NCBI GenBank assembly: GCA_018241895.1 | Contig: JAFECX010000029.1 | Span: forward strand, 1 to 34,823 | Source: Pseudomonadota bacterium | GTDB taxonomy: Bacteria > Pseudomonadota > Gammaproteobacteria > Burkholderiales > Burkholderiaceae_C | Direction of reading: 5' to 3' | DNA: 34,823 bases | Shown here: positions 9,113-18,874 of the stretch, in pieces | How the letters are laid out: each line of letters begins with the position of its first letter | How positions within the stretch are numbered: position 1 is the stretch's first letter | Position numbers and translations under genes: made by a program | Notes under the pieces: generated by a model | Database searches by the model: none | What the model was told of the DNA's origin: nothing | The model's input: the letters and a program-made list of their open reading frames with translations, nothing else

Positions 9113-10567
9113 TCAGGCGCGCGGCAGCTCGGATGCCGCGATGCCCAGCGCCCTGGCCACACCGGCACCGTAGGCCGGATCGGCCTCGAGGCAGTGGCCG
9201 ATGTGGCGCAGCTGGATCTCGCGCGGCGCCTCGGCGATGTTGCGCGCCGTGTTGTCGAACAGCGCCTGCTGCTGCGCCGGCGTCATGAGCCTGAACAGCG
9301 CGCCGGGCTGCGAGTAGTAGTCGCTGTCCTCGCGGTGGTTCCAGTGGTCGGCCGCGCCCTCGAGCGTGAGCGGCGGCTCGCGATGGTCGGGCTGCTCCTG
9401 CCACTGGCCGTAGCTGTTGGGCTCGTAGCCGAGCGTGCCGCCGTGGTTGCCGTCGACGCGCATCGCGCCGTCGCGGTGGTAGCTGTGCGCCGGGCAGCGC
9501 GGCGCGTTCACCGGGATCAGGTGGTGGTTGACGCCGAGCCGGTAGCGCTGCGCGTCGCCGTACGAAAAGAGCCGGCCCTGCAGCATCTTGTCGGGTGAAA
9601 AGCCGATGCCCGGCACCACGTTGGCCGGGTTGAAGGCCGACTGCTCGACTTCGGCGAAGAAGTTCTGCGGGTTGCGGTCGAGCTCCATCACGCCGACCTC
9701 GATCAGCGGGTAGTCCTTGTGCGGCCAGACCTTGGTCAGGTCGAACGGGTTGTACGGCACCTTCGACGCGTCGGCCTCGGGCATGAGCTGCACCATCAGC
9801 GTCCACTTCGGGTACTCGCCGCGCTCGAGGGCCTCGTACAGGTCACGCTGATGGCTCTCGCGGTCCTTGCCGACGAGCGCCTCGGCCTCGGCGTCGGTGA
9901 GGTTGCGGATGCCCTGCTGGCACCTGAAGTGGAACTTCACCCAGTGGCGCTCGTTGGCGGCGTTGACGAAGCTGAAGGTGTGGCTGCCGAAGCCGTGCAT
10001 CGTGCGGTAGCTGGCCGGGATGCCGCGATCGCTCATCACGATCGTCACCTGGTGCAGCGCCTCGGGCAGCGAAGTCCAGAAGTCCCAGTTGTTCTTCGCG
10101 CTGCGCAGGTTGGTGCGCGGGTCGCGCTTGACGGCGTGGTTGAGGTCGGGGAACTTGAGCGGATCGCGCAGGAAGAACACCGGCGTGTTGTTGCCCACCA
10201 GGTCCCAGTTGCCCTCCTCGGTGTAGAACTTGACGGCGAAGCCGCGGATGTCGCGCTCGGCATCGGCCGCGCCGCGCTCGCCGGCCACCGTGGTGAAGCG
10301 CGCGAAGAGTTCGGTCTTCTTGCCGACGGCCGAGAAGATCTTCGCGCGCGTGTACTTCGTGATGTCGTTCGTGACCGTGAACGTGCCGTAGGCGCCGCTG
10401 CCCTTGGCGTGCATGCGCCGCTCGGGGATCACCTCGCGGTCGAAGTGCGCGAGCTTCTCGAGGAACCAGACGTCCTGCAGCAACTGCGGGCCGCGCGCGC
10501 CGGCGGTGAGCACATTCTGGTTGTCGGCAACCGGGCAGCCGGCGTTGGTGGTGAGCTTCGTCGTCAT
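9113..10567 (-). CDS. katA: Monofunctional haem catalase (clade 3, small subunit)
   Basis: Dismutates H2O2 to water and oxygen. The 484-residue length is typical of small-subunit catalases. Active-site His53 lies in [14 protein letters not shown], Asn126 in WDLVGNN, and the proximal haem ligand Tyr336 in [14 protein letters not shown]. The ATG at 10567 has an AAGGAGG ribosome site. Its position with dps and osmC on the same strand suggests joint use under peroxide stress, but I found no convincing OxyR site. The symbol katA is by class only. Confidence 0.94.
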   Translation of the reverse strand: MTTKLTTNAGCPVADNQNVLTAGARGPQLLQDVWFLEKLAHFDREVIPERRMHAKGSGAYGTFTVTNDITKYTRAKIFSAVGKKTELFARFTTVAGERGAADAERDIRGFAVKFYTEEGNWDLVGNNTPVFFLRDPLKFPDLNHAVKRDPRTNLRSAKNNWDFWTSLPEALHQVTIVMSDRGIPASYRTMHGFGSHTFSFVNAANERHWVKFHFRCQQGIRNLTDAEAEALVGKDRESHQRDLYEALERGEYPKWTLMVQLMPEADASKVPYNPFDLTKVWPHKDYPLIEVGVMELDRNPQNFFAEVEQSAFNPANVVPGIGFSPDKMLQGRLFSYGDAQRYRLGVNHHLIPVNAPRCPAHSYHRDGAMRVDGNHGGTLGYEPNSYGQWQEQPDHREPPLTLEGAADHWNHREDSDYYSQPGALFRLMTPAQQQALFDNTARNIAEAPREIQLRHIGHCLEADPAYGAGVARALGIAASELPRA

Positions 10568-10734
10568 GTCGTGCCTCCTTGGTGTGTCGCCCCACCGGCG
10601 GGGACGGGGCCGACCTTACGGCACTTCGACGCCGCGCGGAAATTGCCACTCCCTATGTGCGCGATAGCGCGCGAGGGCGTGCCGCTGCGCGCGGCAGCGG
10701 CAGGCCGGGCCTGCGGGGCGCGCTGCGCAGCGGC

Positions 10735-11319
10735 TCAGGCGTCGGCAACGCTGTGCGAGATGCGCTTCGTGCGATGCAGCGTGTTGCGGTCGGTATGGTG
10801 CATCGACTTGCCGGTGGCGGCGAGCTCGAGCACCAGGTCCGACGTGTAGCCGAAGGTGCCGTCGTCGTTGAACGTGAAGACCGATTCGAAGGTGCCCAGC
10901 CGCGCACGCTCGAGCAGGTATTTGTTCTGCACCAGGCCGTAGCTGGACGAGCCCGGCTCGGCCTTGAAGTGAAGGATCTTGTCGCCCGCCTTGGCGCTGC
11001 CGCCGGCCAGCAGCGCGATGCCGCGCGGCACCGCGAAGCAGCGCATGATCTGGCCGGTGGCCACCTCCCACAGCAGGTAGCCGACCTCGTCGTGGAACGG
11101 GTCCATCGCCTCCTCTCCGTGGCGCCAGGCGGTCATGCCGTAGCTGAGCCCCTGCATCGTCTGCTTGCCGTTCTCGACGATCGGGATCGGCCTGAACCAG
11201 GCCTTCTCGAAGTAGCCGGTCTCGGCCGTCTCGTCCTCCTTGTTGTGGTACGAGAGATCGACCCCGACGTTGCCTTCCCAGTCACCGACCAGCGGTGTCA
11301 AGGGACCCAGCTTGCTCAT
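10735..11319 (-). CDS. Haem-binding beta-barrel (nitrobindin/FABP-like) protein
   Basis: A 194-residue protein whose N-terminal LVGDWEGNVGVD matches the GxW motif opening the nitrobindin/THAP4-type ten-stranded barrel. Its C-terminal MHHTDRNTLHR (His174/His175) fits the proximal haem-ligand region of that family. Nitrobindins bind ferric haem and react with NO or peroxynitrite, which fits the catalase gene next door; the function here is inferred. The ATG at 11319 is preceded by GGAGGTG. It is separated from katA by 167 bp on the same strand. Confidence 0.7.
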   Translation of the reverse strand: MSKLGPLTPLVGDWEGNVGVDLSYHNKEDETAETGYFEKAWFRPIPIVENGKQTMQGLSYGMTAWRHGEEAMDPFHDEVGYLLWEVATGQIMRCFAVPRGIALLAGGSAKAGDKILHFKAEPGSSSYGLVQNKYLLERARLGTFESVFTFNDDGTFGYTSDLVLELAATGKSMHHTDRNTLHRTKRISHSVADA

Positions 11320-11481
11320 AGCGGCACCTCCATGACGCTCCGACGCACGGTCATGCGTGGCGCCACGAACGAGGGTACTCGCGTGACGTCGACCGGCCGC
11401 AATCGTCACGCATGTCCCAATCCACTGTCGACAACGAAGCTGTTGCCCTGCGCACAGGCAAGCGTTCACGCGCTGCGGCAT

Positions 11482-12048
11482 TCAGGCCGCGGCCGGCGGC
11501 GCAGCCGGCGGTGTGTAGGTCAGGCGGCCGTCCGCCAGCCGCGCCGGCGGGCGCAGCACATGCCGCGCCGTCTTGCCCGGGCCGAGGATGTGTATCACCT
11601 CGATGCCGTCGGCGACGAGCGCGCCCGAGACGAGCGCGCGATGGCAGCGCCACCACAGCGTCTCGGCGCACATCAGCGCGCTCGGCTGTGCGGCGCAGTA
11701 GGCGAGCAGCTCGCGATAGCCGCGCGCGAACTCGTCGCTCGCCATGTGGTCGGCATAGCCGCGGAAGGCCTCGTGGCGCCACGCGGTGTTCGGCGAGTCG
11801 GGCCGCGCGCGGCGCCGCCCGCCCAGCCCGGGCAGCCAGCGGTAGGCGATGCCCTGCGCGGCCAGTGCCGCCGGCAGCACGTCGCGCCCGTACTGCGGAT
11901 TGCGGCGCGAGCCCGCAAAGCGGCGCACGTCGGCGATCGCCGCCACGCCGTTGTCGCGCAGCAGCGCGACGAACTCCTCGAACGGACGCGTCGAGTGGCC
12001 GATCGTGTAGACCGGCCCCGCCCACGCGGCCGCTGCCCGCGGCTGCAT
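11482..12048 (-). CDS. DUF488 family protein (first copy)
   Basis: A 188-residue protein of the DUF488 family. It opens with VYTIGHSTRPFEEFVALL, then ADVRRFAGSRRNPQYGRD, and has the Cys-containing CAETLWWRCHRALVSGAL segment that defines this family. The biochemical activity is unknown; conserved Cys, Arg and His residues suggest a nucleotide or nucleic-acid related activity, but that is speculation. The gene ends in an Ala/Pro-rich tail. It is 13 bp downstream of the DUF2945 gene on the same strand and so probably belongs to the transaldolase transcript. Confidence 0.85.
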   Translation of the reverse strand: MQPRAAAAWAGPVYTIGHSTRPFEEFVALLRDNGVAAIADVRRFAGSRRNPQYGRDVLPAALAAQGIAYRWLPGLGGRRRARPDSPNTAWRHEAFRGYADHMASDEFARGYRELLAYCAAQPSALMCAETLWWRCHRALVSGALVADGIEVIHILGPGKTARHVLRPPARLADGRLTYTPPAAPPAAA

Positions 12049-12061
12049 CGGCCGGCCTGCC

Positions 12062-12298
12062 TCAGTCGATCCGCGTCAGCGCAGCGCCCTTGTGCATCGC
12101 CACGTGGTCGGTGCGGTCGCTGGCGATCTCGTACTGCGGATCGGCCTCGCTGCAGTGGCGCACATGGCCCTTGTACGTCGTGTCACGCGTGTGCACGCCG
12201 ACGATGCGCCCGCTCACGATGCCCGCTTCGGAGTTCCAGCGCACGTGATCGCCGATCGCAAAGCGCGGCGCCGGCGCGGATGCACGCCGCGCCGTCAC
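12062..12298 (-). CDS. DUF2945 (hypervirulence-associated TUDOR-like) protein
   Basis: A 78-residue protein matching the DUF2945 family: FAIGDHVRWNSEAGIVSGRIVGV near the start (a KOW/TUDOR-like beta fold) and PQYEIASDRTDHVAMHKG at the end. I chose the GTG start at 12298 because it forms a GTGA overlap with the transaldolase stop, which implies translational coupling; the frame remains open further upstream inside transaldolase but without a family match. The molecular role is unknown. Coupling to a pentose-phosphate enzyme is unexplained. Confidence 0.8.
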   Translation of the reverse strand: MTARRASAPAPRFAIGDHVRWNSEAGIVSGRIVGVHTRDTTYKGHVRHCSEADPQYEIASDRTDHVAMHKGAALTRID

Positions 12299-13389
12299 GA
12301 GAGCACCCCTGCGGCCGGCGCGCCGCCGCGGTGCCGCTCGTCGTCGATCACCGCCAGCAGGTCGCGCCATGCCTTGTCGAACGCCAGCTTGCCCTCCTGC
12401 TGCAGCCGCTCGGCGAGCGCTTCGATGTCGACGCCGGCCTGGCGGTAGCGCTCGAGCATGGCCGCCGCTGCCGCACCGTCACGCGCCATCGGCGCGCCCA
12501 CCCGCCCGTGATCGGCGAAGGCATGGATCGTCTTCTCGGGCAGCGTGTCGATGGTGTCGGGCGCGTACAGGGCCTCCGCGTACAGCGTGTCCGGCGCCTT
12601 CGGGTCCTTGGTGCCGGTGCTGGCCCACAGCAGCCGCTGCACCGGCACGCCGATCTCGGCCAGGCGGCGAAAACGCGGCGTCGCACACAGCGCCAGGTAG
12701 TCCTGGTAGGCCTGCTGCGCGACGGCGATGCCGAGCTTGTTGTGCAGCTCGGGCGGCACCTGCTTGGCGACCGCCACGTCCCAGCGGCTGACGAAGAGCG
12801 ACAGCACCGAGGGGATGCGCGGCTCGCGGCCGGCCGTCAGGCGCCGCTCGATGCCGCGGATCCAGGCTTCGGCGGCGGCGACGAGATGCCGCCCCGAGAA
12901 CAGCAGCGTCACGTTGATCGGCACGCCGGCAAAGGTCGCCTCCTCGATCGCCTTGCATCCCGCCGCGTTGCCGGGGATCTTGATGAAGAGGTTGTCGCGC
13001 GCCGCACGCCGATGCAGTTCGAGCGCCGCCGCCACGGTGGCCTGGGCGTCGTCGGCCAGCAGCGGCGAGACTTCGAGCGACACCCAGCCGTCGACGCCGC
13101 GCGTGCTGCGGTGCACCGGGGCAAACAGATCGGCGGCGCGCTGCAGGTCGTCGAGCGCCAGTTCGAAGAACAGCGCCTCGGCGTTGCCGGCCCGGCTGGC
13201 TGCGATCGCCGCCCGGTAGGCATCGGAGCCGGTGATCGCACCATGGAAGATCGATGGGTTCGAGGTCAGCCCGGTAATCGCGAACTCGTCGATGTAGCGC
13301 TGCAGGCCACCGTTGTCGAGCAGCGCGCGCGTGATGTTGTCCAGCCACAGGCTCTGGCCGGCCTGATGCAGCTTGTGCAGCGGATTCAT
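12295..13389 (-). CDS. tal: Transaldolase
   Basis: Transfers a dihydroxyacetone unit from sedoheptulose-7-P to glyceraldehyde-3-P through a Schiff-base lysine. The 364-residue length fits the longer transaldolase subfamily also seen in actinobacteria and cyanobacteria. Motifs: GLTSNPSIFHGAI near residue 40, the active-site strand NLFIKIPGNAAGC with its Lys, NVTLLFS, and LLWASTGTKDP. The ATG at 13389 follows a GGAGGT site. It complements the oxidative pentose phosphate operon at the start of the window, although it is not in that transcript. Its stop overlaps the start of the DUF2945 gene. Confidence 0.95.
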   Translation of the reverse strand: MNPLHKLHQAGQSLWLDNITRALLDNGGLQRYIDEFAITGLTSNPSIFHGAITGSDAYRAAIAASRAGNAEALFFELALDDLQRAADLFAPVHRSTRGVDGWVSLEVSPLLADDAQATVAAALELHRRAARDNLFIKIPGNAAGCKAIEEATFAGVPINVTLLFSGRHLVAAAEAWIRGIERRLTAGREPRIPSVLSLFVSRWDVAVAKQVPPELHNKLGIAVAQQAYQDYLALCATPRFRRLAEIGVPVQRLLWASTGTKDPKAPDTLYAEALYAPDTIDTLPEKTIHAFADHGRVGAPMARDGAAAAAMLERYRQAGVDIEALAERLQQEGKLAFDKAWRDLLAVIDDERHRGGAPAAGVLS

Positions 13390-13760
13390 GGTGACCTCCA
13401 CGTGGGGTGTGACGCAACGACTGCCCGACGGCCGTCGCGGCCGCGCACGAGCGCAGCCGGCCACGGCTGCAATGCGCGCCGCCGGCGTTCGCCTGGCGCC
13501 GTCGTCCGGTCCGGCGGCCATTGTCGGCCACCGCCGCCAGACCCTCATCGTGCAGCAGCCATTGGGCGCGCCCGGCCGCGCGCGCCGGGCGGCGGCGGCG
13601 CGCCGGGCCTGTCGCGATCAGGGTCATTGCGGCCGCCGCGGGTGACGCCACGCACACTGCCGCTCAATCTGCAGACCGGCGCGTCGACCAAGGCGGCGGC
13701 CAAGGCGTCGATCAACGCGCCGATCAACGCAACCGTCACGGCATCACGAGGAGGTTCCCG
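13390..13760. other. Divergent intergenic region between tal and a DUF488 gene
   Basis: These 371 bp must hold the promoters for two divergent genes. I see the GGAGGT ribosome site of tal at the left end and GAGGAGG for the DUF488 gene at about 13749-13755. Close to the right end, short repeats of the type GATCAACGC occur twice (about 13707-13730). No credible gene and no clear sigma factor boxes were found. Confidence 0.45.
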
Positions 13761-14156
13761 ATGGGCATCAACGTCGTCAGACTCGGCAGCCCGCGCGCCG
13801 CGGGCGAAGGGCCGCGCATCGGCACCGTGCGCCGGCCGCCGCGCGGGGTGCCCAAGGAGGAGTTCGCGAGCCACGACTGGTACGACGTCTGGTTCCCGAC
13901 GCTCTCGCCCAGCCCCGAGACGATCAGGATCGCGCATGCCGCCAGCACCGAGGACGACTGGAAGGCCTTCGCCAGGGCCTATCGCCACGAAATGGCCGCG
14001 CCCGAAGCCGCCCATGCGCTCGATCTGCTGGCGACGCTGTCGCGGCACACGAACCTGACGATCGGCTGCTACTGCGAACGGCCCGAGCACTGCCACCGCT
14101 CGACCCTCTCGGCGCTGCTCGAGGAGCGCGGCGCCGAAGTGCACAACGTCAGTTGA
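13761..14156 (+). CDS. DUF488 family protein (second copy, YeaO-like)
   Basis: A 131-residue DUF488 protein of the short type. It contains the segment HDWYDVWFPTLSPS, an FARAYRHEM block, and the C-terminal signature NLTIGCYCERPEHCHRSTL with clustered Cys and His. It differs strongly from the other DUF488 protein at 11482-12048, so the two are separate lineages rather than a recent duplication. Function is unknown. ATG 13761 is preceded by GAGGAGG at good spacing. It is monocistronic and converges on the DUF4870-like gene. Confidence 0.82.
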   Translation: MGINVVRLGSPRAAGEGPRIGTVRRPPRGVPKEEFASHDWYDVWFPTLSPSPETIRIAHAASTEDDWKAFARAYRHEMAAPEAAHALDLLATLSRHTNLTIGCYCERPEHCHRSTLSALLEERGAEVHNVS

Positions 14157-14168
14157 GACCGGGGCGAG

Positions 14169-14182
14169 GCCCTCTGGAGGGC
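14169..14182. terminator. Short hairpin between convergent genes
   Basis: GCCCTC (14169-14174) and GAGGGC (14177-14182) form a perfect 6-bp inverted repeat in the 71-bp gap between two convergent genes. The 2-nt spacing is tight and there is no T-run, so a terminator role is only possible. Confidence 0.2.
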
Positions 14183-14227
14183 TGCAGCGCCCGCGCTGCC
14201 GCAGCCGACCCGGTGCCCACTCGCGTC

Positions 14228-14641
14228 TCAGGCCGGCATCGCCTGGCGCGCATTCAGACGCAGCCAGCCGCGTCCGATGCGGTAGATCGCCCACAAGCCG
14301 AGCAGGCCGAAGCCGATGAACCAGACCACGAACCCGAGGCCGAACAGCAGCACCAGCGGCAGCCCGACCAGCAGGACGACGGCCGCGAACGCCAGCGCGA
14401 TCCAGAAGGTCGCGATCGCCCAGGCAAAGTGCGACTCGAGCCAGGTGCCCTGCGCATCGCCGCGCTTCACGTAGCCGATGATGACCGCGATGATCGACGG
14501 CCAGCCGAACAGGAACGAGCCGAGCACCGTTGCGGCGCCGAACGCGCCGATCGCCAGCCCGAGCGCGTGCAGTGCGTAGATCAGATGCATCACGCGCACG
14601 AGGGAGCCGTCGGCTTCGATCGTCATCACCTGGGAGTTCAT
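14228..14641 (-). CDS. Small membrane protein, DUF4870-like
   Basis: A 137-residue protein with four hydrophobic segments: a first helix around LIYALHALGLAIGAFGAAT, a second near SIIAVIIGYVKR, a third in the FWIALAFAAVVLLVGLPL region and a last one before IYRIGRGWLRL. The YVKRGDAQGTWLESH loop and the terminal IYRIGRGWLRL match DUF4870-type proteins, which occur widely as small inner-membrane proteins of unknown role. The ATG at 14641 has an AAAGGT site. A perfect 11-bp inverted repeat lies 20 nt upstream of the start. Confidence 0.78.
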   Translation of the reverse strand: MNSQVMTIEADGSLVRVMHLIYALHALGLAIGAFGAATVLGSFLFGWPSIIAVIIGYVKRGDAQGTWLESHFAWAIATFWIALAFAAVVLLVGLPLVLLFGLGFVVWFIGFGLLGLWAIYRIGRGWLRLNARQAMPA

Positions 14642-14660
14642 CGTTACCTTTCGCCAGCGC

Positions 14661-14687
14661 TCGGCGTGCCCACGGCGGGCACGCCGA
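14661..14687. promoter_or_regulatory. 11-bp perfect inverted repeat upstream of the DUF4870-like gene
   Basis: The arms TCGGCGTGCCC (14661-14671) and GGGCACGCCGA (14677-14687) are perfectly complementary around the 5-nt spacer ACGGC. It lies 20-46 nt upstream of the minus-strand gene start, and about 245 bp upstream of the plus-strand zwf. It could be an operator for a dimeric repressor or a hairpin in the leader RNA. Its regulator is not identifiable. Confidence 0.5.
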
Positions 14688-14931
14688 CGCAAATGGGGCC
14701 GGTGGCGGCGAATCCAAGTGCCCTGTCCATCAGCGCGCGTGTCCGCTTGGACAAAGCGCCCGCCCCTCGTGCGGCGCGCCGCTGGCTAAGATGCGGGCGT
14801 GCGAACGGGGTCGCGCACGCGCAGCGCGGCCGTCCGGGCCGCTTGGCGCAGGACCGGGGAGCCACCGGGAGCACCTCCAGGCTCGCGCCACGGCGAGCCC
14901 CGTACGTCCCACCGACCAGGGTTGAGTGCAA

Positions 14932-16407
14932 ATGAGCGATTCCTGCACCTTCGTCATCTTCGGCGCGACCGGCAACCTGGCGCAGAAGAAACTGCTGCCC
15001 GCGCTGTACCACCTCGAAGCGGCCGGGCGGCTGCCGCAGGACATGCGCGTGCTGGGCGTCGGACGGCGCGAGTGGGACGACGAGGCCTGGCGCGCCACCG
15101 TCGAGGGCTGGCTCACGACCGAGCTGCGCCCGGGCCTGGATGCCGAGGTCTTCGCCCGCTTTCGCGCGCGGCTTTGCTTCTTTCGCGGCGACCTCGCCGA
15201 TGCCGCGGTGTACGAGCGGCTGCGCGCCAGCCTGGCGGCGCCGGAGTACTCGTCGAACATCGCCTTTTACATGTCGCTCGCGCCGGCCGACTACGCAATG
15301 GTCAGCAACGGCCTGGCCGAGGCGGGACTCAACCGCGACGCCGACGGCTGGCGCCGCGTGGTGATCGAAAAGCCGTTCGGTTACGACCTCGAGACGGCCG
15401 ACATCCTCAACAAGCGCCTGCACCGCTACTGGCGCGAGGACCAGTTGTTCCGCATCGACCACTACCTCGGCAAGGGCACGATCCAGAACATCCTGGTGTT
15501 CCGCTTCGCCAACCTGATGCTCGAGCCGCTGTGGAACCGCAACTTCATCGACCACGTGCAGATCATCCACGGCGAGACGGCCGGCATCGGCAACCGCGCC
15601 GGCTACTACGACGGCGCCGGCGCCTTGCGCGACATGGTGCAAAGCCACCTGCTGCAGATGCTGACGCTGGTGGCGATGGAGCCGCCGCCCAGCCTCGACG
15701 CCGAGGCGCTGCGCGACGAGAAGGTGAAGGTGCTGCGCTCGATCCGGCCGATCGCGCTGAGTGCCGTGCACGCGCACGCCTTCCGCGCCCAGTACGCTCG
15801 TGGGCGCATCGGCAACGAGCGCGTCGTCTCGTACCTCGAGGAGCCGGACGTGCCGGCCAACAGCACCACCGAGACCTACGTCGCGCTCAAGCTGCTGATC
15901 GACAACTGGCGCTGGCGCCACGTGCCCTTCTTCCTGCGCACCGGCAAACGCATGGCGCAGAGCACGTCGCAGATCAGCATCCGCTTCAAGCACCCGCCGC
16001 AGCAGTTGTTCCGCGAGACGCAGATCAAGCAGCTCGAGCCGAACTGGCTGCTGATGGGCATCCAGCCCAGCGAGTTCCTGCGCCTGGAGGTGCAGGTCAA
16101 GCAGCAGGGCCTCGAGATGGTCGCCGAGACGCAGCGCCTGGACGCGGCCGTGCGCGGCCAGGCGCCCTTCGACATCGACGCCTACGAGGCACTGCTGCTC
16201 GACGTCATCGACGGTGACCATTCGCTCTTCCTGCGCTTCGACGAGGTGAGCTGGGCCTGGCGCGTGGTCGACCCGATCCTCAAGGTCTGGTCGATCGAGC
16301 GCGAGTTCATCCACACCTACCCCGCAGGCAGCTGGGGCCCGCAGGAAGCCAACCGGCTGTTCGTGCGCGACGATCAGCGCTGGCGCAATACGCTGGAAGA
16401 GGAGTGA
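14932..16407 (+). CDS. zwf: Glucose-6-phosphate dehydrogenase (copy 2)
   Basis: A second glucose-6-phosphate dehydrogenase of normal length (491 residues). It has GATGNL (11-16) at the nucleotide site, EKPFGYDL (146-153) and RIDHYLGKG (174-182). The last residue of that signature is Gly where copy 1 and most family members have Glu. It differs from copy 1 in length and throughout its sequence, so the two are old paralogues. ATG 14932 is taken as start; a GTG at 14926 is possible and the ribosome site is weak. It stands alone, not next to pgl or gnd, so it may serve a differently regulated or cofactor-different role. Confidence 0.92.
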   Translation: MSDSCTFVIFGATGNLAQKKLLPALYHLEAAGRLPQDMRVLGVGRREWDDEAWRATVEGWLTTELRPGLDAEVFARFRARLCFFRGDLADAAVYERLRASLAAPEYSSNIAFYMSLAPADYAMVSNGLAEAGLNRDADGWRRVVIEKPFGYDLETADILNKRLHRYWREDQLFRIDHYLGKGTIQNILVFRFANLMLEPLWNRNFIDHVQIIHGETAGIGNRAGYYDGAGALRDMVQSHLLQMLTLVAMEPPPSLDAEALRDEKVKVLRSIRPIALSAVHAHAFRAQYARGRIGNERVVSYLEEPDVPANSTTETYVALKLLIDNWRWRHVPFFLRTGKRMAQSTSQISIRFKHPPQQLFRETQIKQLEPNWLLMGIQPSEFLRLEVQVKQQGLEMVAETQRLDAAVRGQAPFDIDAYEALLLDVIDGDHSLFLRFDEVSWAWRVVDPILKVWSIEREFIHTYPAGSWGPQEANRLFVRDDQRWRNTLEEE

Positions 16408-16726
16408 GGCGCCGCCGACGCGCCGCCGCGGCGGCGCGCGCTTCGCGCCAGGCGCGGCGTGGGCCGACCTGCACGTCCTCGCCGCCGTGCTCGTCGTGGG
16501 CGCCGGGCATACCGAGGCGGCGGCTGTAGCCCGCGTCGCCTTGGGGCCGGGCGCGGCGCTGCGCGCCCGGGCCGCAGCAGCGCCTTGTTCCACAGGCGCG
16601 TTCGCTCAGGCCACAATACGCGGTTCACTCCGACCTGCCGCGCGCTCCCATGGCCCAGCACTCCACGACGACACGCCGCTCCGCCGGCGCCGACCTGTTC
16701 CTGCCTTGCCCGAGGAGGGCCGTGTA
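16408..16726. other. Intergenic region between zwf copy 2 and ettA
   Basis: This 319-bp region begins with a 20-bp palindrome that may end the zwf transcript, and ends with a GAGGAGG ribosome site for ettA. It also contains a possible 25-codon leader frame described separately. A TTGTTC at 16585-16590 has no acceptable -10 partner at 16-18 bp, so no promoter is called. Confidence 0.4.
16419..16438. terminator. 20-bp GC palindrome after zwf copy 2
   Basis: A perfect self-complementary 20-bp sequence, CGCGCCGCCGCGGCGGCGCG, starts 12 nt after the zwf stop. Its position suits a transcription terminator stem, but there is no T-tract, and in DNA this GC-rich it may be coincidental. Confidence 0.35.

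Positions 16727-16727
<1 letters not shown>
16650..16727 (+). CDS. Possible 25-residue leader peptide upstream of ettA
   Basis: An ATG at 16650 opens a 25-codon frame (starting MAQHSTTTRR, rich in Thr and Arg). Its TAA stop overlaps the ettA start by one base (TAATG), a configuration typical of translational coupling. It has no clear ribosome site of its own and no homology I can recognise. Because EttA senses the energy state of translating ribosomes, a translated leader would be interesting, but chance is the simpler explanation. Confidence 0.2.
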
Positions 16728-18391
<1,664 letters not shown>

Positions 18392-18496
18392 TCCGCACCT
18401 GCCGTGCGCCGCGCGCTGCGGCGCGGCACGGCCGCGTCCATCGATGCGGGGCCCGCAAGGCATCGGCCGCGCTCGCGCGGTCGATGCGCACCTTGC

Positions 18497-18871
18497 TCAG
18501 GCCGGCCCGGACAGCGCGTCGAGCAGCCGTTCGGGGCTGAAGCCGAGTTGCGGCCGGCCGCGCACGACGATCACCGGCGTGCCGGGCGCGCCCAGGGCCT
18601 CGAAGTCGGCGCGGCACGGCGCGTCGCGCTCGATGCTGCACTCGGTGTAGGCGACCCCATGCTCGCCGAACCACTTGCGCGCGAGCAGGCACACGACGCA
18701 GGTGTCGGAGGCGATCATGCGGATGTCGCCGCGCTGCGCCAGCCGCGCCACCTGCTCGCCGACGGCGCCTTGCTGTCGTCGCGCCCACCACTGGCTGGCG
18801 GCGCTCACCAGCAGCACCAGCACGATGAAGGCCATGAGGTAGCGGCCGGGATGGCGGGCGCTCGGCCACAT
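18497..18871 (-). CDS. Membrane-anchored glutaredoxin-like protein
   Basis: A 124-residue protein with one N-terminal membrane helix (about 12-26, LMAFIVLVLLVSAA) and a thioredoxin-fold domain. The redox motif is CVVC (58-61), within SDTCVVCLLARKW, and the cis-Pro segment GTPVIVVRG follows. A helix beginning FSPERLLDAL closes the fold. It probably reduces or forms disulphides at the membrane; which side it faces is not certain. It starts 3 nt after the plsY stop, so it is the distal gene of a plsY transcript. Confidence 0.8.
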   Translation of the reverse strand: MWPSARHPGRYLMAFIVLVLLVSAASQWWARRQQGAVGEQVARLAQRGDIRMIASDTCVVCLLARKWFGEHGVAYTECSIERDAPCRADFEALGAPGTPVIVVRGRPQLGFSPERLLDALSGPA

Positions 18872-18874
18872 CGT

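Noticed and set aside
10640..10680. Sigma54-like promoter upstream of catalase (TGGCAATTTCC on the minus strand)
   Set aside because: The -12 GC element is missing at the required distance.
10579..14058. An 1159-codon plus-strand frame across the nitrobindin-like, DUF488 and tal genes
   Set aside because: Low-complexity Arg/Ala/His product antisense to recognisable proteins with good ribosome sites.
16585..16617. Sigma70 promoter for ettA (TTGTTC with CACAAT)
   Set aside because: The spacing is 21 bp and both boxes are poor.
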